From Candidatus Marithrix sp. (GTDB lineage Bacteria; Pseudomonadota; Gammaproteobacteria; Beggiatoales; Beggiatoaceae): a stretch of DNA of 64,000 bases. The stretch lies in NCBI GenBank assembly GCA_016744775.1, contig JADGDS010000005.1, positions 203,638 through 267,637 of the forward strand. Direction: 5' to 3'. Both the position numbers and the translations under genes were made by a program. Below, piece after piece: positions 8,429 through 17,721 of the stretch. The stretch's first letter is position 1, and each line of letters starts with the position of its first letter. The notes below the pieces were generated by a model. That model was not told the DNA's origin, ran no database searches, and saw only the letters and a program-made list of their open reading frames with translations.

Positions 8429-9304
8429 ATGTTTCAAGGCAGCATGGTTGCATTAGTTACACCAATGGATCAAGATGGTAATATTGATGAGTTAAGTTTG
8501 CGTAATCTAATAGATTATCATATTGATAATCAAACAGATGCGATTGTGGCAGTAGGCACAACTGGCGAATCTGCAACTCTTAATCATGAAGAACATTGTC
8601 AAGTAATTCGTATCGCCGTAGAGCAATCCGCTGGTAGAATACCAGTGATTGCTGGTACAGGTTCTAATTCTACTACTGAGGCTATTGAATACACTAATTG
8701 TGCCAAAGATGTAGGAGCCGATGCTTGTTTGTTAGTAACCCCTTATTATAATAAACCCACGCAAGAAGGTTTATATCAGCATTATAAAAAAATAGCAGAG
8801 GCTGTTAATATTCCTCAATTGCTTTATAATGTACCCGGGCGTACCGCTTGTGATATGTTGCCAGCTACAGTTAAACGTTTGGCTCAAATAGACAATATTA
8901 TTGGTATTAAAGAAGCTGTAGGAGACATGACTAGAATAGGTGAATTATTAGAATTAGCTAATGATAATTTTGCTATTTATAGTGGTGATGATGCAACAGC
9001 ATTGGAATTAATATTGCTTGGTGGTAAAGGTACAATTTCTGTAACAGCCAATGTTGCTCCTAAAGCAATGCATCAAATGTGTGAATTAGCATTATCTGGT
9101 GATAGTGATGGAGCGCGTGCAATTAATAAAACTTTAATGAGTCTTCATAATAATTTATTTGTTGAAGCTAATCCTATTCCAGTAAAATGGGCATTAAATA
9201 AAATGGGTTTAATTCCAGAAGGAATTCGTTTACCATTAACAACAATGTCTGAGCAATATCATGATATTGTCACACAAGCCATGCAAGATCAAGATGTTAA
9301 TTAA
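8429..9304 (+). CDS. dapA: 4-hydroxy-tetrahydrodipicolinate synthase
   Basis: 291 residues. It condenses pyruvate with aspartate semialdehyde, the first committed step to diaminopimelate and lysine. The Schiff-base lysine is Lys161 in GIKEAVGD, and GTTGES supplies the pyruvate-binding threonines. The in-frame ATG at 8417 is four codons longer. The start at 8429 is preferred because GGAG at 8419-8422 sits six bases before it and because it places the active lysine at 161, the known position in the E. coli enzyme. The stop overlaps the start of the next lipoprotein gene by 11 bases, matching the classical dapA-bamC arrangement. Confidence 0.95.
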   Translation: MFQGSMVALVTPMDQDGNIDELSLRNLIDYHIDNQTDAIVAVGTTGESATLNHEEHCQVIRIAVEQSAGRIPVIAGTGSNSTTEAIEYTNCAKDVGADACLLVTPYYNKPTQEGLYQHYKKIAEAVNIPQLLYNVPGRTACDMLPATVKRLAQIDNIIGIKEAVGDMTRIGELLELANDNFAIYSGDDATALELILLGGKGTISVTANVAPKAMHQMCELALSGDSDGARAINKTLMSLHNNLFVEANPIPVKWALNKMGLIPEGIRLPLTTMSEQYHDIVTQAMQDQDVN

Positions 9305-9458
9305 ACCAATAATATTACTATTTATATTTTTTCTATTATCAGCTTGTAGTATGATTACAAAACAGCTTGATTCGACTTGGGAAGATGATAGAACTGTTTA
9401 TAATAAAAGCAAAGAGCTGCCATCATTAGAAATTCCATCAGAATTAGCTAAAAAATAA
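9294..9458 (+). CDS. 54-residue lipoprotein resembling the N-terminus of BamC
   Basis: A start at ATG 9294, inside the dapA stop region, gives a 54-residue protein with signal sequence MLIKPIILLFIFFLLSACS and lipidation at about Cys18. The short mature part reads DDRTVYNKSKELPSLEIPSE, which lines up with DYRKDYEKSKTEPELEVPPD in the next gene. It is therefore best seen as a partial tandem duplicate of the BamC N-terminal segment. Its stop is directly followed by the next ATG. Whether it is a functional mini-lipoprotein or a relic cannot be decided. Confidence 0.65.
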   Translation: MLIKPIILLFIFFLLSACSMITKQLDSTWEDDRTVYNKSKELPSLEIPSELAKK

Positions 9459-10085
9459 ATGAGAATCCTTTTCATATTAATCATGTTATCGGGATGTAGT
9501 ACAATTGATAATATCATACCAGATTATCGAAAAGACTATGAGAAAAGTAAAACAGAACCCGAATTAGAAGTTCCACCAGATTTAATTCATTCAACTGCTA
9601 AAAGTCAGAATTTAAGTATTCCTGAAGTACGTAATGCTAGAAGTATTAAAGTATTACCAGTCTCTAAACAAGCGACAATAAAACATAATGCTAATAGCCG
9701 CTGGTTAGAATTAGAAGCTGATCCTAAAATTGTTTGGGCTAAAATTAAGCAATTTTTGAAAAAAAATGATTTTAGCTTAAAAACAGATAATCCTAGTACA
9801 GGTATTATGGAAACTGAATGGGCTGAATATAAAGCTGAGATACCTCAAACTGGTATTCGCAAATTTTTTGCTAAAACTTTAGGTACTTCATATTCTACTG
9901 GCAATCGTGATAAATTTAAAATACGTTTAGAACGAGGTACAGATATAACTAGAATCTTTGTTACTCATAAGGGCATGGAAGAAGTTTCTCATGCGAATAA
10001 TTTTATTTGGCAGAATCGCCCTTCTGATCCTGAATTGGAGGCTGAAATGTTAAATCGTATTAAGGTGTTTGTTACGACTCAATAA
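9459..10085 (+). CDS. bamC: Outer-membrane assembly lipoprotein, BamC-like
   Basis: 208 residues. Lipoprotein signal with lipobox MLSGCS, then the BamC N-terminal signature PDYRKDYEKSK...LEVPPDL, then one C-terminal domain (about residues 80-205, SRWLELEADPKIVWAKIKQFL...GIMETEWAE). It is shorter than E. coli BamC, which has two C-terminal domains. BamC helps the BAM complex insert beta-barrel proteins. Its position directly after dapA supports the call. A palindromic terminator-like repeat follows the stop. Confidence 0.8.
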   Translation: MRILFILIMLSGCSTIDNIIPDYRKDYEKSKTEPELEVPPDLIHSTAKSQNLSIPEVRNARSIKVLPVSKQATIKHNANSRWLELEADPKIVWAKIKQFLKKNDFSLKTDNPSTGIMETEWAEYKAEIPQTGIRKFFAKTLGTSYSTGNRDKFKIRLERGTDITRIFVTHKGMEEVSHANNFIWQNRPSDPELEAEMLNRIKVFVTTQ

Positions 10086-10088
10086 GTT

Positions 10089-10121
10089 AAACCTGACAGG
10101 TTTTTAAAACCTGTCAGGTTT
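10089..10121. repeat. Palindromic CCTGACAGG repeat, copy 1 (terminator position)
   Basis: Two 16-base arms, AAACCTGACAGGTTTT and its complement, meet around one central T. The element lies between convergent bamC and the DUF3108 gene, where it would work as a terminator in both directions. Related copies occur at 25264, 26597, 27940 and 36431, with half copies at 25840, 44178 and 47269. Confidence 0.85.
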
Positions 10122-10126
10122 GATGT

Positions 10127-10831
10127 TTAAAGCCCTCGAACAGATTTTAAAATCATACTAAATTCATCTCCATTCTTTTCAATATATACTACTTTGACAG
10201 GCAAATAATGTAAACTTGGGGCACACCATAAAGTTGTGCTGCGTTTATTGTTTGATGATTTACGTCGGTATTTTAAAGTGTCTAAAGTACCTAAACCTGT
10301 TTTTATACGCTCCTTACCTAAAAAGGTTGGCGTATAAGTTTTAACTTTTCCTTTATCTGCAACCTTATATTGAAGCTGACGTTTACCTTGTTTTAATTCT
10401 TGCATTAATACTACTTGATAGAGTAATCTATCCAAGATACCATTTTGAATTACAATATTTTTTGTTTTGTTTTGAAAATTATTGATAGCAATATTTTTTG
10501 ACCAATCAAAAGATAACATGTTAAATCTATCTTTATATCCAGTTTGACGATAATTATATTCTAATGGGCGAATTTTTCCATTAACCCATTTAAATTTACT
10601 ACGTTCTGAAATACGAATTTTTTTAAATAAGGATATAAAACCAGTAGTTTCGGCAATTGTTTCAAATAGAAATTTTCCATTTGCAATAGAAGTTAAATTT
10701 CTGGTAGCCTTGCCTACTGGAAATCCATCTGCATACAATTTATATTTCGCTGTAAATGGAGGTGGAAAAGCGTTATCTGCATATACACTATAATTCCATA
10801 TACATAATAAACCTATAATTATCTTTTTCAT
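10127..10831 (-). CDS. DUF3108 family exported protein
   Basis: A start at ATG 10831, preceded by AAAGGA, gives 234 residues with the signal peptide MKKIIIGLLCIWNYSVYA. The frame can be extended to 10864, but that would overlap hldE and spoil the signal. The mature part begins FPPPFTAKYKLYADGFPVG and contains RPLEYNYRQTG, both typical of the DUF3108 family, periplasmic beta-rich proteins of unknown role. It is divergent from hldE with only 15 bases between the start codons. Confidence 0.8.
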   Translation of the reverse strand: MKKIIIGLLCIWNYSVYADNAFPPPFTAKYKLYADGFPVGKATRNLTSIANGKFLFETIAETTGFISLFKKIRISERSKFKWVNGKIRPLEYNYRQTGYKDRFNMLSFDWSKNIAINNFQNKTKNIVIQNGILDRLLYQVVLMQELKQGKRQLQYKVADKGKVKTYTPTFLGKERIKTGLGTLDTLKYRRKSSNNKRSTTLWCAPSLHYLPVKVVYIEKNGDEFSMILKSVRGL

Positions 10832-10846
10832 AAAGATTCCTTTTAA

Positions 10847-12175
10847 ATGTTTAATAAAACTCATGTCTTAATTGTTGGTGATGTCATGCTAGATCGTTAC
10901 TGGCATGGCGTTACTTCTCGTATTTCTCCAGAAGCTCCAGTACCTATCGTACATGTTAATCAACAACAACAATGCCCCGGTGGAGCCGGTAATGTTGCTT
11001 TAAATATCCGAGCTTTAGGTGGACAAGTTACTGTAATTGGAGTAACTGGTAAAGATGAAGCTGCGGAGATTTTAAGCAAGCAATTAACTGATCAAGATAT
11101 AACATGTGCATTTATTCGTTTAGAAAATGCTCAGACTGTCACCAAACTGCGGGTTTTAAGTCGTCATCAACAATTAATACGCCTAGATTTTGAAGATCAT
11201 TTCAGTAAAATTGATGCGCGATTAGTACCAACTAAAATGCAATTGTATCTTAATACAGTTGATGTGGTTATTTTATCAGATTATGCGAAAGGTAGCTTGG
11301 TTGATTCAGCTAGCATGATTAAATCGGCGACAATGGCTAGAAAGCCAGTATTAGTTGATCCAAAAGGCAGTGATTTTGAAAAATATCGAGGCGCAACAGT
11401 AATTACACCTAATGTGGCTGAATTTGAAGCAGTTGTTGGTCATTGTAGCAGTAAAGAACAATTAGTTGAAAAGGGTCAAAATCTACGTAAACATTTAGAT
11501 TTAGATGCTTTGTTGATTACTCGTAGCCAAGATGGTATGACCTTATTAAGAGAAGGTTTTCCAGCTTTGCATTTGCCAACTCATGCGCGTGAGGTGTTTG
11601 ATGTTACTGGTGCTGGTGATACAGTCATTGCGACTTTAGCAACTGGTTTGGCTGCTGGTTTAGATTGGGAAGCTTCTACTAAGTTAGCGAATAAAGCCGC
11701 TGGAATTGTGGTTAGTAAACTTGGAGCCGCTACTGTGAGTTTGGATGAGCTTAAACCAAGTTCAGAAACAGTGGTAATGACAAATGGCTGTTTTGATATT
11801 TTACATGCTGGGCATATTCAATATTTAACTCAGGCGCGACAATTAGGTGATCGTTTAATTGTTGCGCTTAATGATGATGATTCAGTACGTCGTTTGAAGG
11901 GTAACAGTCGCCCTATCAATAGTTTAGAACAACGTATGATTGTGTTAAATGCTTTAGAATGTGTAGATTCAGTAGTTGCTTTTAGCGAAGATACTCCTGA
12001 AAAATTAATTTGTAAAATTTTACCTGATATTTTAGTCAAAGGCGGCGATTATACAGTCGATCAAATTGCTGGTAGTGACTGTGTACTTAAGAATGGTGGT
12101 AAAGTATTAACTTTAGATTTTGTCGAAGGTTGTTCCACTTCTAATATAATTGAACGTATAGGAAATAATAAATGA
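10847..12175 (+). CDS. hldE: Bifunctional heptose 7-phosphate kinase / heptose 1-phosphate adenylyltransferase
   Basis: 442 residues. The N-terminal ribokinase-type domain (1-300) has GDVMLDRYW, the CPGGAGNVA substrate loop and the catalytic DVTGAGDTV. The C-terminal nucleotidyltransferase domain (about 308-440) has [12 protein letters not shown] with the HxGH motif. It phosphorylates D-heptose 7-phosphate at C1 and later adds AMP, making ADP-heptose for LPS inner core. It is somewhat shorter than the E. coli enzyme, mainly at the N-terminus. hldD follows with a 4-base ATGA overlap. Confidence 0.95.
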   Translation: MFNKTHVLIVGDVMLDRYWHGVTSRISPEAPVPIVHVNQQQQCPGGAGNVALNIRALGGQVTVIGVTGKDEAAEILSKQLTDQDITCAFIRLENAQTVTKLRVLSRHQQLIRLDFEDHFSKIDARLVPTKMQLYLNTVDVVILSDYAKGSLVDSASMIKSATMARKPVLVDPKGSDFEKYRGATVITPNVAEFEAVVGHCSSKEQLVEKGQNLRKHLDLDALLITRSQDGMTLLREGFPALHLPTHAREVFDVTGAGDTVIATLATGLAAGLDWEASTKLANKAAGIVVSKLGAATVSLDELKPSSETVVMTNGCFDILHAGHIQYLTQARQLGDRLIVALNDDDSVRRLKGNSRPINSLEQRMIVLNALECVDSVVAFSEDTPEKLICKILPDILVKGGDYTVDQIAGSDCVLKNGGKVLTLDFVEGCSTSNIIERIGNNK

Positions 12176-13089
12176 TTGTTGTTACAGGTGGTGCCGGATT
12201 TATTGGTAGTAATATTGTAAAATCCTTAAATAAGCGCGGCTATACTGATATTTTGGTGGTAGATAATCTTACTAAAGGTGAAAAATTCAAAAATTTAGTT
12301 GATTGTGATATTGCTGATTATCAAGAAAAGGATATTTTTTTAGAACGTTTGGATACATATGATTCTATAGAGGCTATATTTCATCAAGGCGCATGTAGTA
12401 GCACTACTGAATGGGATGGTCATTATATTATGACTAATAATTATGATTATTCTAAGGCTTTATTGCATTATTGTTTAAATCATAATGCTGCTTTTATTTA
12501 CGCATCTAGTGCCTCCGTCTATGGTGATGGTAAAGTAGAATTGCCTCTAAATATGTATGGCTACTCTAAGTTTTTATTTGATAAATATGTAAGTTCTTTT
12601 TTAACTAGTTGTAAATCACAGATTGTTGGTTTACGATATTTTAATGTTTATGGTTCTCGTGAACAACATAAAGGCACAATGGCAAGTGTGGCTTATCATT
12701 TTAATCAGCAATTATTGACTGGTGATGAAGTTAAACTGTTTGAAGGCACTGATGGTTATGCTGATGGTGAACAGCGTCGTGATTTTATTTATGTAAATGA
12801 TGTTGCAAACATAAATTTATGGTTTCTGGATAATCCAGATAAATCTGGCATTTTTAATGTTGGTACTGGTCGTAGTCAAACATTTAATGATGTTGCTCGC
12901 GCTGTGATTGCTTGGCATAAGCGAGGTAAGATTAAATATATTCCATTTCCTGAACATTTAAGTGGTCGTTATCAAAGTTTTACTCAAGCCGATATTAGTG
13001 CGTTACACAACATAGGCTATGAAAATTCCTTTTACACAGTAGAAGAAGGTGTTAAAGATTATTTGAATAATATAAACGGGAACGGTTAA
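12172..13089 (+). CDS. hldD: ADP-L-glycero-D-manno-heptose 6-epimerase
   Basis: 305 residues, short-chain dehydrogenase fold. The NADP-binding motif GGAGFIGSN is at the N-terminus, and the catalytic YxxxK occurs as YGYSK near residue 140. ASSASVYG supplies the Ser. It converts ADP-D-glycero- to ADP-L-glycero-manno-heptose, the form used for LPS core. The start overlaps the hldE stop, so the two steps of the pathway are co-translated. murG follows after one base. Confidence 0.95.
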   Translation: MIVVTGGAGFIGSNIVKSLNKRGYTDILVVDNLTKGEKFKNLVDCDIADYQEKDIFLERLDTYDSIEAIFHQGACSSTTEWDGHYIMTNNYDYSKALLHYCLNHNAAFIYASSASVYGDGKVELPLNMYGYSKFLFDKYVSSFLTSCKSQIVGLRYFNVYGSREQHKGTMASVAYHFNQQLLTGDEVKLFEGTDGYADGEQRRDFIYVNDVANINLWFLDNPDKSGIFNVGTGRSQTFNDVARAVIAWHKRGKIKYIPFPEHLSGRYQSFTQADISALHNIGYENSFYTVEEGVKDYLNNINGNG

Positions 13090-13090
13090 A

Positions 13091-14137
13091 ATGGCAACTG
13101 TATTAATAATGGCTGGTGGTACTGGAGGGCATGTTTTTCCAGCTTTGGCTATCGCTCAAGAATTACAAAAGCAGGGTATCAGCGTTTATTGGCTAGGAAC
13201 ACGACTAGGTTTAGAAGCTCGTGTGGTGCCCGATGCTAATATTGATATAAAATATATCAGTATTAATGGGCTTCGTGGTAAAGGGGTACTGAGTTTATTA
13301 GCGGCACCTTTTAAAATTAGTTTGGCTTTATGGCAGGCAATACGGATAATACGTAGCTTAAAACCTAATGCGGTTGTGGGTTTAGGTGGCTTTGTCACTG
13401 GTCCGGGTGGGGTTGCTGCATGGTTATTACGTATCCCTTTATTAATCCATGAACAAAATGCTATTGCAGGATTAACTAATCGTTGGTTAGCAAAATTAGC
13501 GACAACAGTAATGGAGGCTTTTCCTAAGACTTTTCCAGAAAATTATCATGCAAGATATACCGGCAATCCATTACGTGCTAATATAATAGCTCTTAATCCA
13601 TCAACTCCAAACAATAATCCATTACGTATCTTAATTGTTGGTGGAAGCTTAGGAGCCAAAGCATTAAATGAAACGGTACCAAAAGCCTTAGAAGAGCTAA
13701 GTGTTAATATTGAAGTTTGGCATCAAACTGGTAATGCACATATTGAGTCAATGGAAAAAGCATATAATGGCGTTTCATTTAAAACACGAGTTGCCGCTTT
13801 TATCGACGATATAGCTGAAGCTTATCAATGGGCAGATTTAGTCATTTGTCGAGCTGGTGCAAGTACAATCAGTGAATTAGCACAGGCAGGCGTAGCTAGT
13901 ATTTTAATACCTTATCCATACGCAGTGGATGATCATCAAACTACTAATGCTAAATTTTTATCAGATAATGGTGCAGCAATATTATTACCCTCAAAGCAAT
14001 TATCAGTAGATAATTTAGTCAGCATTATTAAAGATTTAGACCCTTCTAAACTAGAAGCAATGTCATTAGCGGCACGAAAATGTGCTAAACCTGAAGCCTT
14101 AGAACAAGTAATTGAATTAATAAAATATGAAATTTAA
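13091..14137 (+). CDS. murG: UDP-GlcNAc:undecaprenyl-pyrophosphoryl-MurNAc-pentapeptide transferase
   Basis: 348 residues, GT-B fold glycosyltransferase at the inner face of the membrane that turns lipid I into lipid II. The N-terminal loop MAGGTGGHVFPALA, the lipid-facing HEQNAIAGLTNRWL and the C-terminal donor site CRAGASTISELAQAGVASILIPYPYA are all intact. Length matches the family. The last 11 bases overlap murC. Confidence 0.96.
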   Translation: MATVLIMAGGTGGHVFPALAIAQELQKQGISVYWLGTRLGLEARVVPDANIDIKYISINGLRGKGVLSLLAAPFKISLALWQAIRIIRSLKPNAVVGLGGFVTGPGGVAAWLLRIPLLIHEQNAIAGLTNRWLAKLATTVMEAFPKTFPENYHARYTGNPLRANIIALNPSTPNNNPLRILIVGGSLGAKALNETVPKALEELSVNIEVWHQTGNAHIESMEKAYNGVSFKTRVAAFIDDIAEAYQWADLVICRAGASTISELAQAGVASILIPYPYAVDDHQTTNAKFLSDNGAAILLPSKQLSVDNLVSIIKDLDPSKLEAMSLAARKCAKPEALEQVIELIKYEI

Positions 14138-15488
14138 TCTTCCTAAACGTGGCAGACGTATTCATTTTGTTGGTATTGGTGGAGCCGGAATGGGCGGCAT
14201 CGCAGAAGTTATGCACCGTATCGGTTATGCAGTATCCGGTTCTGACTTAAGCAAAAACAACATGACTCAACGCTTAACTGCTTTGGGCGTTAAAGTACAA
14301 ACTGGGCATAAAGCAGGACATGTACATGGTTGTGACGTAGTGGTAATTTCCAGTGCAGTTACAGAAGAAAATCCAGAGGTACAAGCCGCTAGACAACAAA
14401 ATATTCCAGTATTGCCACGCGCTGAAATGTTAGGCGAATTAATGCGATTTTGTGAAGGTATTGCTGTTGCTGGCACGCATGGTAAAACCACCACAACTAG
14501 TTTGGTTGCAAGTATATTAGCCGAAGGCGAACTTGATCCAACCTTTGTTATAGGTGGACGTTTAAATAGTGCTGGTACTCATGCTAGCCTAGGTTCTAGC
14601 AAGTATTTAGTTGCTGAGGCAGATGAAAGTGATGCTTCCTTCTTATACTTAAAACCTACTATGGCTGTTGTCACTAACATTGATGCTGATCATTTAAAAA
14701 CATATAATAATGATTTCAATCAGTTGCGTAAAACATTTTTTGATTTCTTACAACAATTGCCTTTTTATGGCTTAGCGGTTTTATGTGTAGATGATCCAGT
14801 TATAGAAGACATGTTGCCACAACTGACTAAACATAAAATAACTTATGGTTTCTCAGAAAAAGCAGATATTCGTGCAGTTAATTTACAAGAAAAACAAGGT
14901 AAAAGCTATTTTAGCGTCTTACATAATCAACTACCTTGGTTAGATATAGAACTTAATTTACCGGGCAAGCATAATGTCAATAATGCCTTAGCCGCTATTG
15001 CAATTGCATATGAATTGGGAGTTAGTAATATTGCGATTAGCCGGGCTTTGGCTAACTTTAGTGGTATTGCCAGACGTTTTGAAATGAAAACAGTCGGGGA
15101 AATTTTACATGTTGATGATTATGGGCATCATCCATGTGAAATTGAGGCAACTTTAGATGCAATTAATGAAGGCTGGAATGACAGACGATTAGTAGTCGCA
15201 TTTCAACCTCATCGTTATAGCAGAACCCATGATTTATTTGATGATTTTGTAGAAGTTCTATCTAAAATTGAGAACTTAGTATTATTAGATATTTATCCGG
15301 CTGGAGAAAAACCAATTGAAGGCGTAACTGGCGAAAGTTTATGCGAAGCAATAGCACAAAAAACTGGAGTTAAACCACAATTAGTTCAACAAGTGGCGCA
15401 ATTAAAATCAACTTTAACACCATTATTAAAAGATCAAGATATTTTATTAACTTTAGGCGCAGGTAATATTGGTAATTATGAACACTGA
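14127..15488 (+). CDS. murC: UDP-N-acetylmuramate--L-alanine ligase
   Basis: 453 residues. It adds the first amino acid of the peptidoglycan stem. The N-terminal domain begins IHFVGIGGAGMGGIAEV. The ATP loop is GTHGKTTTTSL near residue 115, and AEADESDASFLYL and DDYGHHPCEI are typical Mur ligase motifs. Overlaps of 11 bases at both ends tie it to murG and ddl. In many gammaproteobacteria murB sits between murC and ddl; it is not here. Confidence 0.96.
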   Translation: MKFNLPKRGRRIHFVGIGGAGMGGIAEVMHRIGYAVSGSDLSKNNMTQRLTALGVKVQTGHKAGHVHGCDVVVISSAVTEENPEVQAARQQNIPVLPRAEMLGELMRFCEGIAVAGTHGKTTTTSLVASILAEGELDPTFVIGGRLNSAGTHASLGSSKYLVAEADESDASFLYLKPTMAVVTNIDADHLKTYNNDFNQLRKTFFDFLQQLPFYGLAVLCVDDPVIEDMLPQLTKHKITYGFSEKADIRAVNLQEKQGKSYFSVLHNQLPWLDIELNLPGKHNVNNALAAIAIAYELGVSNIAISRALANFSGIARRFEMKTVGEILHVDDYGHHPCEIEATLDAINEGWNDRRLVVAFQPHRYSRTHDLFDDFVEVLSKIENLVLLDIYPAGEKPIEGVTGESLCEAIAQKTGVKPQLVQQVAQLKSTLTPLLKDQDILLTLGAGNIGNYEH

Positions 15489-16383
15489 GTTTGGTAAAGT
15501 CGCGGTACTTATTGGCGGTACTTCCGCAGAACGAGAAGTTTCTCTAAAAAGCGGCAATGCTGTTTTAGCCGCCTTAAAACGTCAAGGTGTTGATGCTCAT
15601 GCTATTGACACTGCTGATAATCTCAACGCTTTGTGTGATTCAAAATTTGATCGCGCTTTTATCGTTTTACATGGGCGAGGTGGTGAAGATGGAACAATAC
15701 AAGGCTTGTTAGAATCTTTAGGAATACCTTATACCGGAACTCCAGTATTAGGTTCAGCCTTAGCAATGGATAAATATCGTACTAAAATGCTATGGCAGGC
15801 TATGGGATTAGCTACTCCTGAATGTATTCCAGTAACAAATGAAGCTGAGTTACAAAAAGCCGCTGAAAAATTAGGCTTGCCATTAATGATCAAGCCGGCG
15901 TTAGAAGGTTCTAGCGTTGGAATAAGCAAAGTCAACCATATTGATGAATTAAACACTGCTTGGAAAAACGCATCCCAATATAATTGTTTAGTAATAGCTG
16001 AACGTTATATTACAGGCTTAGAATATACTGCTGCTATCTTAGATAATAAGGTATTACCTTTTATACGATTAGAAACACCGCATGATTTCTATGATTATAA
16101 TGCTAAATATAGTGATGATACTGAAACATCTTATTTAGTTCCTTGTGGTTTAGGTGATGTAGAACAAGGTTTACATGATATGATGATGCAAGCCTTCTTA
16201 TCTGTAAGTGCTAAAGGATGGGGGCGTGTAGATTTTCTGATGGATTCAGAAGGGCAAGCTTGGTTAATAGAAGTTAATACGGTACCCGGTATGACCGACC
16301 ATAGTTTAGTTCCTATGGCGGCTAAAGAAGCTGGTATCAATTTTGATCAATTAGTCTTGCGTATTTTAGCTACTAGTGTATGA
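15478..16383 (+). CDS. ddl: D-alanine--D-alanine ligase
   Basis: From ATG 15478 it has 301 residues (a TTG three codons earlier is in frame). ATP-grasp enzyme making D-Ala-D-Ala for peptidoglycan. Visible motifs are GGTSAEREVSLKSG, HGRGGEDGTIQGLLE, the ATP-binding PALEGSSVGISK and the metal site EVNTVPGMTDHSL. The TGA overlaps the ftsA ATG by four bases, so there is no room for ftsQ, which usually lies here. Confidence 0.95.
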   Translation: MNTEFGKVAVLIGGTSAEREVSLKSGNAVLAALKRQGVDAHAIDTADNLNALCDSKFDRAFIVLHGRGGEDGTIQGLLESLGIPYTGTPVLGSALAMDKYRTKMLWQAMGLATPECIPVTNEAELQKAAEKLGLPLMIKPALEGSSVGISKVNHIDELNTAWKNASQYNCLVIAERYITGLEYTAAILDNKVLPFIRLETPHDFYDYNAKYSDDTETSYLVPCGLGDVEQGLHDMMMQAFLSVSAKGWGRVDFLMDSEGQAWLIEVNTVPGMTDHSLVPMAAKEAGINFDQLVLRILATSV

Positions 16384-17612
16384 AAGAAAAAAATTTAATA
16401 GTTGGTCTTGATATTGGAACATCTAAAATTGCTGCCATTGTAGGTGAAATTTCTGTAAATGGTGATCAAGTTGAAATAATCGGCATTGGTCAACACCCAT
16501 CACGGGGTTTAAAAAAAGGCGTAGTTGTTAATATTGAATCCACTATTCAATCCATTCAACGTGCCGTAGAAGAAGCTGAATTAATGTCTGGCTGTGAAAT
16601 TAATTCAGTTTATACAGGTATTGCTGGTAGTCATATCCGTAGTATGAATTCGCATGGAATCGTGGCAATTCGTGATAAAGAAGTCACACAAGATGATATT
16701 GATCGCGTTATTGACGCAGCTCGTGCAGTTGCAATTCCGGCAGATCAAAAAATTATCCATATAATTCCACAAGAATTTGTGATTGATAATCAGGAAGGAA
16801 TTCGTGAACCAATCGGTATGTCTGGTGTGCGTTTAGAAGCTAAAGTTCATTTGGTTACAGGTGCAGAATCAGCCGCACAAAACATTATTAAATGTATCCG
16901 TATGTGTGGGCTAGAAGTAGATGATATTATCCTAGAACAATTAGCATCTAGTACTTCTACATTAACCGATGATGAAAAAGATCTAGGCGTTTGTTTAGTT
17001 GATATAGGTGGTGGAACAACTGATATTGCGATCTTTACAGAAGGTGCAATACGCCATACCGCAGTTATTCCTATAGCAGGTGATCAAATAACTAATGATA
17101 TTGCAGTTGCAATGCGCACACCGACTCAATATGCTGAAGATATAAAAATAAAATATGCTTGCGCCTTAACCCAACTAGCAAATGCTGAAGAAATGATAGA
17201 AGTACCAAGCGTAGGCGCACGCCCACCTCGTCAGTTAGCTAGACAAACTTTAGCAGATGTAGTTGAACCACGCTATGAAGAATTATTTACTTTAATTCAA
17301 GGTGTATTAAGACGTAGCGGTTATGAAGATTTAATTGCTGCCGGGATTGTATTAACTGGTGGAAGTGCCAGAATGGATGGTGTTATAGAATTGGCGGAAA
17401 AAGTATTTCATATGCCAGTTCGTGTCGGTTATCCTAAATATGTAACTGGTTTAATTGACGTTGTGCGAAATCCCTGTTATTCAACTGGTGTTGGTTTGCT
17501 GTTATTTGGTCATAAGCATAATCATGAAATGATTTCAGAGATAAATCCACAAAATCTAGGCGTAAAAAGAACAATTAGTCAAATTAGAAATTGGTTTCAA
17601 GGAAACTTTTAA
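16380..17612 (+). CDS. ftsA: Cell division protein FtsA
   Basis: 410 residues, actin-fold protein that tethers FtsZ to the membrane. Phosphate-binding motifs VGLDIGTSKIAAIVGE and VDIGGGTTDIAIF are present, with ILTGGSARMDGV for the adenosine site. The C-terminus ends ISQIRNWFQGNF, a short amphipathic membrane-targeting helix. ATGA overlap with ddl. A strong hairpin terminator follows before ftsZ, unlike the tight ftsA-ftsZ linkage in many relatives. Confidence 0.95.
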   Translation: MKEKNLIVGLDIGTSKIAAIVGEISVNGDQVEIIGIGQHPSRGLKKGVVVNIESTIQSIQRAVEEAELMSGCEINSVYTGIAGSHIRSMNSHGIVAIRDKEVTQDDIDRVIDAARAVAIPADQKIIHIIPQEFVIDNQEGIREPIGMSGVRLEAKVHLVTGAESAAQNIIKCIRMCGLEVDDIILEQLASSTSTLTDDEKDLGVCLVDIGGGTTDIAIFTEGAIRHTAVIPIAGDQITNDIAVAMRTPTQYAEDIKIKYACALTQLANAEEMIEVPSVGARPPRQLARQTLADVVEPRYEELFTLIQGVLRRSGYEDLIAAGIVLTGGSARMDGVIELAEKVFHMPVRVGYPKYVTGLIDVVRNPCYSTGVGLLLFGHKHNHEMISEINPQNLGVKRTISQIRNWFQGNF

Positions 17613-17653
17613 TTTATTGAAACTGAATCAAAATTGTATTTTTAAGCTTAAAT

Positions 17654-17697
17654 AAAAGTGAAAAGAGAATCAATCCCTTTTCACTTTTTCTTTTTTT
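17654..17697 (+). terminator. Rho-independent terminator or attenuator between ftsA and ftsZ
   Basis: A perfect 12-base-pair stem (AAAAGTGAAAAG with its complement), an 11-base loop and then a run of T broken by one C. It should stop or reduce transcription coming from ftsA, leaving ftsZ to its own promoter or to read-through. Confidence 0.8.
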
Positions 17698-17721
17698 ACG
17701 ACTTATACGAGGTTTAAGAAA

